From the NCBI GenBank assembly GCA_937893815.1, contig CALCSH010000487.1, forward strand, positions 1-5,552: a DNA stretch of 5,552 nucleotides. Reading direction: 5' to 3'. How positions within the stretch are numbered: the first letter of the stretch is position 1; every line of letters begins with the position of its first letter. The position numbers and the translations under genes are program-made. This DNA comes from an uncultured Anaerolineae bacterium. Lineage in GTDB: Bacteria; Chloroflexota; Anaerolineae; Anaerolineales; UBA11858. The notes below the pieces were generated by a model. That model was not told where the DNA came from. It was given only the letters and a program-made list of their open reading frames with translations, and searched no databases. This document shows positions 1-5,493 of the stretch, piece by piece.

Positions 1-55
1 TGGGCTTTACCTTGCGAAATCTCAGAGACCCTTGTTTATAAGTGGATCGATTATA
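1..55. other. Short region downstream of pgl, no gene recognised
   Basis: These bases follow the pgl stop codon in the transcribed direction. I see no open frame and no convincing hairpin plus U-run terminator. The only symmetry is a 9-base palindrome TCTCAGAGA at 20-28, whose loop would be too small to act as a terminator. The operon may continue beyond the left edge or terminate there; the window does not show which. Confidence 0.4.
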
Positions 56-793
56 TCAAATTTGCGTTGATGTGACATGGATTGCGGCGGCTTCATCCAA
101 AAGCCAGCGTAGTTTGCCAACTGCCGGACGCACAATTTGAGCGGGGAGTTGGTCGGGCTGGTAGCGGCCAACAATCACCTGCCGCAGTCGGTAGGCCTTC
201 TTCTCGCCAGAGACAAGAAAAGCCACATTGGCGGCGGCGTTGATCAGTGCAGGTGTGAATGTGATCCGCCAGCTTTCTAACTTATCGACATACTGGGCCA
301 TGACCAGTTTTTCAGCTTCATGTATGGCAGGCGTGGCAGGGAATATGGATGCGGTGTGGCCGTCGTCGCCCATACCCAGCAGAATTAAGTCGAAGCGCGT
401 CGGTTTTGGCGCAAAGAAGTGTGTTAATGTTTCTTCGTAGCTTTGCGCAGCCTGATGAGGTTTGATTTCACCCTGCATGCGCAGGATATTCTCCGGGGGA
501 ATAGCGACATATTTCAAAAAAGCATCACGCGCCATGTGGTAATTGCTATCTTCGCTTTCCGGAGGAACACAACGTTCATCGCTCCAGAATATATAAACGC
601 GCTCCCAGTTGACTTGTTGAGTGAACTCAATTGTCGCCAGATTTTTATACATGGCCCGCGGCGTGGATCCACCCGCCAGTGCGACCGAAAAATGACCGTG
701 GTCACGAATTGATTCTTGTGCCAGAGTCACAAAAAGCTCTGCTGCGGCATGCGCCAATACTTCAGCGGTGGGGTAGGTTTGGATAATTGCCAT
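56..793 (-). CDS. pgl: 6-phosphogluconolactonase (DevB/SOL family)
   Basis: This enzyme hydrolyses 6-phosphoglucono-1,5-lactone to 6-phosphogluconate in the cytoplasm, the second step of the oxidative pentose phosphate pathway. The 245-residue protein is close to the usual family length. It shows the signature motifs in order: AGGSTPRAMY near residue 40-49 (phosphate-binding loop), WSDERCVPPESEDSNYHMA at 70-88, and LLGMGDDGHTASIFP at 138-152, which holds the His expected in the active site. The C-terminal stretch RITFTPALINAA (176-187) also fits the family. The ATG at 793-791 places the N-terminus MAIIQTYPTAEVLA where family members start. The ribosome binding site is weak (AAAG about 6 bases upstream), so translation may depend on coupling to zwf or on the upstream hairpin. 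The gene lies 85 bases after zwf, the preceding enzyme of the pathway, on the same strand. It appears intact. The identification is secure from motifs and context together. Confidence 0.96.
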   Translation of the reverse strand: MAIIQTYPTAEVLAHAAAELFVTLAQESIRDHGHFSVALAGGSTPRAMYKNLATIEFTQQVNWERVYIFWSDERCVPPESEDSNYHMARDAFLKYVAIPPENILRMQGEIKPHQAAQSYEETLTHFFAPKPTRFDLILLGMGDDGHTASIFPATPAIHEAEKLVMAQYVDKLESWRITFTPALINAAANVAFLVSGEKKAYRLRQVIVGRYQPDQLPAQIVRPAVGKLRWLLDEAAAIHVTSTQI

Positions 794-810
794 AAAAATC
801 TTTGTATATG

Positions 811-877
811 ATTCGCCAAGTACACAAAGCCCACGAAATTGAATCCATTTTCGTGCATCTTCGCGTACTTGGCGGAT
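811..877. repeat. Long imperfect inverted repeat between zwf and pgl
   Basis: The arms are 811-838 and 849-877, around a 10-base loop (839-848). The DNA contains a perfect 10-base pair of arms, CGCCAAGTAC (814-823) with GTACTTGGCG (865-874), and a perfect inner 7-base pair, CACGAAA (832-838) with TTTCGTG (849-855). Between them, 824-829 faces 859-864 with two mismatches that become G.U pairs in the minus-strand transcript, and there is one small internal loop (830-831 against 856-858). In mRNA this gives about 23 pairs. The structure begins just after the zwf stop codon and ends 17 bases before the pgl ATG. It has no U-run, so it looks like a processing or stability element, or a dispersed palindromic repeat, rather than a classical terminator. 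Confidence 0.8.
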
Positions 878-878
878 T

Positions 879-2369
879 TCAAGGTTTGACGTTTAGCGTT
901 ATACCGCTTGGATGTTGTCCGCAGCCGGTACGCCAGAAATGCCCATCGCGCGAGAGTAATTCCTCCGCCTGAAATGGCCCCCATCCCCCTGGATTGTATT
1001 TCGACAGCGGGCCGGATTTCTCATTTTCCCAGAGCCGAATCACCGGGTCAATTAACTGCCAGGCGGCCTCGATTCCGTCACTGCGCGTGAAGAGCGAAGC
1101 ATCGGCCTGGATGGCCTCTTCGAGCAGGCGTTCGTAAGCATCCGGCAGTGGATCACCCTCGAAGGCATCCTGGTAGTGGAATTGCATATTAACCGAGCGC
1201 ATATCTTCATCGGAGCCGGGTGTCTTTGCCTGAAATTGCAGATGAATGCCTTCATCTGGTTGGATGCACAACGAAAGAACATTGGGAGAAAATTCGCTGG
1301 CGCCGGAGAGCCCAAACATCAGGTGGGGCGGTTTCTGGAACTCGATGATAATCTCGGTTGTTTTTCGTTTCATCGCTTTTCCGGAACGCAAATAAAACGG
1401 TACGCCTTTCCAGCGCCAGTTGTCAATATTCAGCTTTAATGCGGCATAGGTGGGTGTACGCGAGTTTGGAGAAACACCATCGGTTTCTAAATACGCCTCA
1501 TATTGCCCGGCTACCGTGTCGGAGGCTTCAATCGGGCGCACTGCTGAAAGTAATTTGACCTTCTCGTTGCGCACGGCATCTGCCTGGAACGATGCCGGGG
1601 GTTCCATGGCTACCAGGGAGAGCAATTGCAAGAGATGGTTCTGGAACATATCGCGCAGCACCCCGGCACTCTCATAATAGTCGCCGCGATGGCCGACATC
1701 CACACTCTCGGCCACGGTAATTTGAACATTGTCCACATAACGACGGTTCCATACCGGCTCGAAGATCGTATTGGCAAAGCGGAAGAAGAGAATATTTTGC
1801 GAAGTCTCTTTGCCCAGATAATGGTCAATGCGGTATATCTGTTTCTCCCCGAAGACAGTATGCACAAATTGATTCAAGTGCTGAGCGGAGGGCAAATCTG
1901 TGCCAAACGGTTTTTCGATGACCACATGTCGCCAGGGTGCGCCTTCTTCCAGGGCTTCTTGTGCTAACCCTGCCGTACCCAAAGAGGCGATGACCGGCTC
2001 GAAAAAATTCGGCGCGGTTGCCAGGTAATACAATCGATTGGCCGGGGTGCGTTCCAGCGCGGTCAGCGTTTCGGCTAGCCGGGTGAAATCCTCCGGAGCG
2101 GTTAAATTGCCCTGAAAATAGTGAACTTTTGGTGCGAATCGTTCCCAGGTCTGATCGTCATAACTCTCGGCGCTGAACGTCTGTACACCTTCCTGCAACT
2201 GGCTGTGGAAAAAGGCATCATCCCAGGGGCGGCGCGCAAAACCGAGAATCGTCAGTTCCTCTGGCAAGCGGCCTTTATGGTACAAGTTATACAACGCTGG
2301 GATCAGCTTGCGGTGGGTCAAATCACCGGAAGCCCCGAAAATAACAATTGTGGTTGGTGGATATGTCAT
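879..2369 (-). CDS. zwf: Glucose-6-phosphate 1-dehydrogenase
   Basis: This enzyme oxidises glucose-6-phosphate to 6-phosphoglucono-1,5-lactone with reduction of NADP+ (or NAD+) in the cytoplasm. From the chosen ATG (2369-2367) the protein has 496 residues, normal for bacterial Zwf. Visible motifs, numbered from that Met, are the Rossmann dinucleotide loop IVIFGASGDLTHRKL (about 8-22), EKPFG (152-156), the substrate-binding signature RIDHYLGKE (180-188) and RDMFQNHLLQ (239-248), whose His (245) matches the catalytic base. The late region WKGVPFYLRSGKAM and the C-terminal GGWGPFQAEELL also fit. Earlier in-frame starts exist (ATG at 2381 and TTG at 2387), but these add residues not usual for the family and overlap the pgi end. 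The chosen start leaves a 4-base gap after the pgi stop, with GGA 7 bases upstream. Tight spacing implies translational coupling with pgi. The lactonase gene follows. Cofactor preference cannot be fixed by eye. Confidence 0.97.
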   Translation of the reverse strand: MTYPPTTIVIFGASGDLTHRKLIPALYNLYHKGRLPEELTILGFARRPWDDAFFHSQLQEGVQTFSAESYDDQTWERFAPKVHYFQGNLTAPEDFTRLAETLTALERTPANRLYYLATAPNFFEPVIASLGTAGLAQEALEEGAPWRHVVIEKPFGTDLPSAQHLNQFVHTVFGEKQIYRIDHYLGKETSQNILFFRFANTIFEPVWNRRYVDNVQITVAESVDVGHRGDYYESAGVLRDMFQNHLLQLLSLVAMEPPASFQADAVRNEKVKLLSAVRPIEASDTVAGQYEAYLETDGVSPNSRTPTYAALKLNIDNWRWKGVPFYLRSGKAMKRKTTEIIIEFQKPPHLMFGLSGASEFSPNVLSLCIQPDEGIHLQFQAKTPGSDEDMRSVNMQFHYQDAFEGDPLPDAYERLLEEAIQADASLFTRSDGIEAAWQLIDPVIRLWENEKSGPLSKYNPGGWGPFQAEELLSRDGHFWRTGCGQHPSGITLNVKP

Positions 2370-2373
2370 TGAA

Positions 2374-4011
2374 TTATCCATTCCCAAGAGATGAAATTAG
2401 AACCGCAGGAGAAGCGCCCACTTCGAAAACGATCACGCGTCGTCCGGCATCGCGCAACGCCTGCGCGTCGCCCAGCGCTTGCGCTTTTTTGAGCGTGTCA
2501 AAACTCATCGCTGAGGCAGATGCGCCCGCCTCGTCCGGAATAGGCAGGTCCTGTTCGGCATCCGATACAAATTGGATAAACAGCCCATTGCCGCGATCGC
2601 CTTTGTGGAGTTGTCCGGTCGAGTGCAGGAAGCGCGGACCAAACCCCAGCGTGGTTGCCACTTTATAGGTGTCGCGTATCCCCAGGCGTAGTTCGGTTAA
2701 TGCAGTTTCAACCTCGGGGGTGGGATTCAGATAGGCTTGCAGCGCCACATAATCCCCTGGGTGACTTTGGGCCAAAAACTCTGTCAGCGCCGCCGCGCTG
2801 GGGGTGGAGTACTCGCCCGCGGGTAATTCGCCGCTCTCGGTATAGGCTGACACCATCTGACGCGCCAGCACTTTGGCGCTCTCTACGTTGGGCTGGTCAA
2901 AAGGATTTATCTGCAAAAAATACCCGGCTACCGCGGTTGCCAGTTCCCAGAGCAAGAACTGCCCCCCGAGATCGTAGATAGTTTCTAAATGAATGCGCAC
3001 AACGGGGTACCCAACATCCGCTAATCCCTTGAGCGCGGCGCGATGGGTAGGGTCATCACCCACTTGGAGATGTACAAACAGACGATCATTCCCATAATCT
3101 TTTGGTTTACCCAGTGCTTCGCCGACTACGGGTAGAATCCCTTTGCCTTCTTTGCCCGTACTCTCTGCAATAAGTTGTTCAACCCAGTTGGGGAAATTGG
3201 CAATTGCGGGCGACGCGGTGAATGTGATTTTATCCTTGCCGGCTTTGGCAAATTGCCCCAGCACCGTGCCCAGGACCGCGGCGGGGTTGTTTTGCGCCTG
3301 AATTTGCGGGCCACAGGTGGCGCTCATATCGCTGGCATTAGCAATCAGCCGCGGGAGTTGGACTCCGCTCAGGCTGGCAGGTAACAACCCAAAGAACGAA
3401 AGCGCCGAATAGCGCCCGCCAATGTTGGGTTCGTTGAGAAAAATATCCTGAAACTTGTATAACTTAGCTAAATCCACTAATTTGCTGCCGGGGTCGGTGA
3501 TCGCGACGAAATGCTCCCCAGTATGCTGGCGGCCGACAGAGTCCACAAGGCGATTGTAAAAGTATTTAAATGCCGAAAGCGTTTCGGCTGTGCCGCCGGA
3601 TTTGGTGGCTACGATGAACAGTGTTTTTTTGAGGTCAAAACTACGCTCGCGTTCCAGCACAACGCCGGGGTCGGTGCTGTCCAGAATTTGCAGTCGCAGG
3701 CCATTGGAATTTTCGTAGGTGCGGCTGAACACTTCTGGAGCCAGACTGGAGCCGCCCATCCCCAAAACAACTGCGTCTGTATAGCCCTGGGCAAGCAGAT
3801 CTGCCGTGAACGCTTGCATGCGCTCAATATCGGGCCGCATCGCTTCGTCAATCCGCAGCCAGCCTAGTCGATTTGTGATTTCTGTCGGTTCCGCTTTCCA
3901 GACGGTATGATCGTGTTCCCAAATGCGGGCGATGATTTTCTGCGCAGCAAGAAGCTGCAGGCCCTCATCCACCGCTGATTGGTATTTTCCGAGTTGATAG
4001 GTGATATTCAT
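2374..4011 (-). CDS. pgi: Glucose-6-phosphate isomerase, transaldolase-fusion type, standalone
   Basis: This enzyme interconverts glucose-6-phosphate and fructose-6-phosphate in the cytoplasm, and here feeds substrate to Zwf encoded next. The 545-residue protein has the two sugar-isomerase (SIS) domains of phosphoglucose isomerase. Visible motifs are GMGGSSLAPE (84-93), SGGTAETLSAFKYF (138-151, phosphate-binding loop), NIGGRYSALS (196-205, with the conserved Arg), WVEQLIAESTGKEGKG (276-291, holding the conserved catalytic-region Glu), NPFDQPNVE (369-377) and GPRFLHSTGQLHKG (458-471, with the late conserved Lys). The sequence style, including an N-terminal segment around NRLGWL (47-52), resembles the C-terminal half of bifunctional transaldolase/phosphoglucose isomerases. 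There is no transaldolase domain here: the upstream 78 bases are non-coding and are followed by glpC. The start is supported by AAAGGA 9 bases upstream. The stop lies 4 bases before the zwf start. The isomerase call is secure; the fusion-family link is from recalled resemblance. Confidence 0.95.
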   Translation of the reverse strand: MNITYQLGKYQSAVDEGLQLLAAQKIIARIWEHDHTVWKAEPTEITNRLGWLRIDEAMRPDIERMQAFTADLLAQGYTDAVVLGMGGSSLAPEVFSRTYENSNGLRLQILDSTDPGVVLERERSFDLKKTLFIVATKSGGTAETLSAFKYFYNRLVDSVGRQHTGEHFVAITDPGSKLVDLAKLYKFQDIFLNEPNIGGRYSALSFFGLLPASLSGVQLPRLIANASDMSATCGPQIQAQNNPAAVLGTVLGQFAKAGKDKITFTASPAIANFPNWVEQLIAESTGKEGKGILPVVGEALGKPKDYGNDRLFVHLQVGDDPTHRAALKGLADVGYPVVRIHLETIYDLGGQFLLWELATAVAGYFLQINPFDQPNVESAKVLARQMVSAYTESGELPAGEYSTPSAAALTEFLAQSHPGDYVALQAYLNPTPEVETALTELRLGIRDTYKVATTLGFGPRFLHSTGQLHKGDRGNGLFIQFVSDAEQDLPIPDEAGASASAMSFDTLKKAQALGDAQALRDAGRRVIVFEVGASPAVLISSLGNG

Positions 4012-4020
4012 TTATATTTT

Positions 4021-4026
4021 TCCTTT
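4021..4026 (-). promoter_or_regulatory. Ribosome binding site of pgi
   Basis: On the minus strand the sequence reads AAAGGA followed by 9 A/T-rich bases and the ATG at 4011. It is the clearest Shine-Dalgarno match in the window and fixes the pgi start. zwf, pgl and glpC have much weaker sites. Confidence 0.75.
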
Positions 4027-4043
4027 GCTACAGAACCCCTCAA

Positions 4044-4061
4044 TCCCCCTGTCATGGAGGA
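4044..4061. repeat. Small G/C-rich hairpin between glpC and pgi
   Basis: TCCCCC (4044-4049) and GGAGGA (4056-4061) can pair around a 6-base loop; the single DNA mismatch becomes a G.U pair in the minus-strand transcript. The adjoining CCCCTCAATCCCCCT (4037-4050, with flanks) is typical of decayed G/C-rich palindromic repeats. No U-run follows in the transcribed direction, so it is not a good terminator. It could be a repeat relic or chance. Confidence 0.25.
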
Positions 4062-4089
4062 CTCATTTTTATTTAGACGAGGTAAGACA

Positions 4090-5388
4090 CTACGATTTTA
4101 CCAATACATCGGCCAACGCGCCCTCGCTTTCGAATCCATAAGCGTAGGCCAAGAGTTCCACGGGATGAATGGCGGCCAGCCCGGTACCGTGGGTGATCTG
4201 CCAGCGACAAGTTTCGCTATCGCAGACTGCCAATGGGCCGTCAATCTCCAGCACAAAGTCGAAAAGTGGTTGCCCCACGGCCATACTGGTAGCGTATTTT
4301 TCCTTCTTGTAGCCGTAGGTACCGGCGATCCCGCAGCAATCGGTATGACTCTCTTCGATGCGCAATTCGGGGATTTTATTCAGAATTTCCACCGCCGGGC
4401 TACCGATGCCGTGGGCGCGATACTGGCAAGGTTGGTGATAGGCTAATCGGAGCGGGATGGGGCGCAGGGAGTCTATCATCAATTCGCCGGTCGCCAGTAG
4501 ATGCAATAAAAATTCGTGAAAATCGTAGGTGTTCTCGGCGACCAAACGCGTATCTTCGTCGTGCATATCGAGCAATTCCGGCGCTTCTTCTTTGAGGGTC
4601 AGCGTGCAGCTCGTAGAGGTACCGACGATGGGAATTCCCCGGCGGGCATATTCCACCAGATGTTGCACATTGTTCTGATGATATTTGCGCGCCGCATCAA
4701 ATTCTCCGTTGGAGAGCAGCGGCAAGCCGCAACAGTTTTGCGGCGGGATAATGACTTCAAAGCCGTTGGCCTCCAGAATGAGGATGGCGGCACGACCGAC
4801 ACGCGGTTCATAATACTCCGTGGCACAGCCGTGGAAGAAAACGACTTGTTGGCCCACACCCCCACCCCCTCTCCCACCGGGAGAGGGGCGAAGGGGTGTG
4901 GGGGGGCGTTGCTGCCACCAACGTGAAAAGCGCTGTCGTGCAAAGGGTGGAAAATAGGCATCCTTGGCGATGCCTAGAATACCTTCGGTGATGCCCCGCA
5001 CCAGCGGGTTACTAAGCAGCACATTCGAAATCGGAGCGATGGGCTGCGCCAGATTGCCGAGCAATTCGGTGCGGGCGATCAGGTTATTGCGCAGACGTTG
5101 CCTGGGTGGCACTTTGCCCTGGCTGACGATCATATGGCGGGCGCGGGCATTCATTTCGGCGATTTTGACCCTGTTGGGGCAGGCCATATTGCACACTCGG
5201 CAGCCGCTGCAATAATCCACGGAAATATCTGGGGTGGGTTGTTCGGGTTGGCGGAAGCGCCCTGCTTGAGGGCCAGCATACTTAGGGCCGGGGAACAGAT
5301 CGTTCACCGCGGCTACCGGGCAGACCGAAACGCAAATATTGCATTTAATACATTGATCGAGAGTCAGTTCTACGGGAAGATGATCCAT
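4090..5388 (-). CDS. glpC: GlpC-type iron-sulfur protein (anaerobic glycerol-3-phosphate dehydrogenase subunit C)
   Basis: GlpC carries electrons from the GlpAB glycerol-3-phosphate dehydrogenase to the quinone pool and anchors that complex at the inner face of the membrane. The 432-residue protein has two [4Fe-4S] ferredoxin motifs (C13, C16, C19, C23-Pro; C60, C63, C66, C70-Pro). Two cysteine-rich CCG domains follow: FFHGCATEYYEP (184-195) with NCCGLPLLSNGEF (218-230), and YHQPCQYR (317-324) with DCCGIAGTYGYKKE (350-363) and CDSETC (389-394). Sequence blocks and their order match E. coli GlpC (396 residues) over the full length, notably GPKYAGP, the CCGIAGTYG block and CRWQI. The extra length lies partly in the linker at about 163-179, which is encoded by a palindromic repeat. 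The start ATG (5388-5386) gives a normal N-terminus, but no strong ribosome binding site precedes it. No glpA or glpB is in the window, so another flavoprotein partner is possible. Confidence 0.9.
   Translation of the reverse strand: MDHLPVELTLDQCIKCNICVSVCPVAAVNDLFPGPKYAGPQAGRFRQPEQPTPDISVDYCSGCRVCNMACPNRVKIAEMNARARHMIVSQGKVPPRQRLRNNLIARTELLGNLAQPIAPISNVLLSNPLVRGITEGILGIAKDAYFPPFARQRFSRWWQQRPPTPLRPSPGGRGGGGVGQQVVFFHGCATEYYEPRVGRAAILILEANGFEVIIPPQNCCGLPLLSNGEFDAARKYHQNNVQHLVEYARRGIPIVGTSTSCTLTLKEEAPELLDMHDEDTRLVAENTYDFHEFLLHLLATGELMIDSLRPIPLRLAYHQPCQYRAHGIGSPAVEILNKIPELRIEESHTDCCGIAGTYGYKKEKYATSMAVGQPLFDFVLEIDGPLAVCDSETCRWQITHGTGLAAIHPVELLAYAYGFESEGALADVLVKS
4853..4902. repeat. G/C-rich palindromic repeat inserted in frame in glpC
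   Basis: This is a two-tier palindrome. The inner arms CCCCTCTCCC (4866-4875) and GGGAGAGGGG (4879-4888) are perfect, with a 3-base loop. The outer arms CCCACACCCC (4853-4862) and GGGGTGTGGG (4893-4902) are also perfect. Short unpaired bases (4863-4865, 4889-4892) separate the tiers. It is translated within glpC as the Pro/Gly/Arg-rich stretch of about residues 163-179, in the linker between the ferredoxin and CCG domains, and leaves the reading frame intact. Translated in the other frame of the same strand it gives PLPVGEGVGV, typical of dispersed C-rich palindromic repeats when conceptually translated. Confidence 0.9.
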
Positions 5389-5399
5389 GTTTTTTCGTG

Positions 5400-5412
5400 T
5401 GAAACGGTTTCA
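5400..5412. promoter_or_regulatory. Perfect palindrome upstream of glpC, possible operator
   Basis: TGAAACGGTTTCA is a perfect 13-base dyad (TGAAAC, central base, GTTTCA) that ends 12 bases before the glpC start codon. Its half-sites resemble those of LacI/CcpA-type operators, although those normally have a two-base CG centre. Its position in the leader would suit repression of glpC. No regulator gene is in view, so the role is inference. Confidence 0.4.
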
Positions 5413-5425
5413 ATGGAAGGTGGAT

Positions 5426-5455
5426 ATGGTAGATTTGTACAAACTCATTTTTTAA
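5426..5455 (-). promoter_or_regulatory. Weak sigma-70-like promoter candidate for glpC
   Basis: On the minus strand TTAAAA (5455-5450) and TACCAT (5431-5426) each match the -35 and -10 consensus at 4 of 6 positions, with an 18-base spacer. Transcription would start near 5419, giving a leader of about 30 bases. The palindrome at 5434-5443 would lie in the spacer and that at 5400-5412 just after the start, both plausible operator positions. The hexamer matches alone are weak. Confidence 0.22.
5434..5443. promoter_or_regulatory. Palindrome TTTGTACAAA, possible operator (proximal)
   Basis: This perfect 10-base palindrome shares the 8-base core TTGTACAA with a second one 72 bases further from glpC. 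Half-sites containing TTGTAC occur in operators of GntR-type regulators such as AraR, which is only a loose analogy. A specific regulator cannot be named. Confidence 0.35.
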
Positions 5456-5493
5456 AATATCCGCGAGAATCCACTACATCCGTTGAATTCATT

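Noticed and set aside
811..877. Rho-independent terminator after zwf
   Set aside because: The stem is long and not G/C-dense near the loop, and no U-run follows it in the transcript, so termination is not supported.
1626..1967. A 113-codon plus-strand open frame within zwf
   Set aside because: It is antisense to the RIDHYLGKE and catalytic His region of zwf, which is clearly the real coding strand.
3979..4446. A 155-codon plus-strand open frame
   Set aside because: It runs antisense to the conserved 3' end of glpC, crosses the glpC-pgi gap and has no recognisable domain; the minus-strand genes explain the sequence.
4853..4902. Frameshift or pseudogene caused by the palindrome in glpC
   Set aside because: The frame stays open and both flanking domains keep all their cysteine motifs in the same frame, so glpC appears functional.
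4853..4902. CRISPR repeat or terminator
   Set aside because: A single copy inside a coding region without spacers is not a CRISPR array, and no U-run follows the hairpin.
4599..4961. A 120-codon minus-strand frame overlapping glpC
   Set aside because: It lacks any family features; its PLPVGEGVGV stretch is just the palindromic repeat read in another frame.
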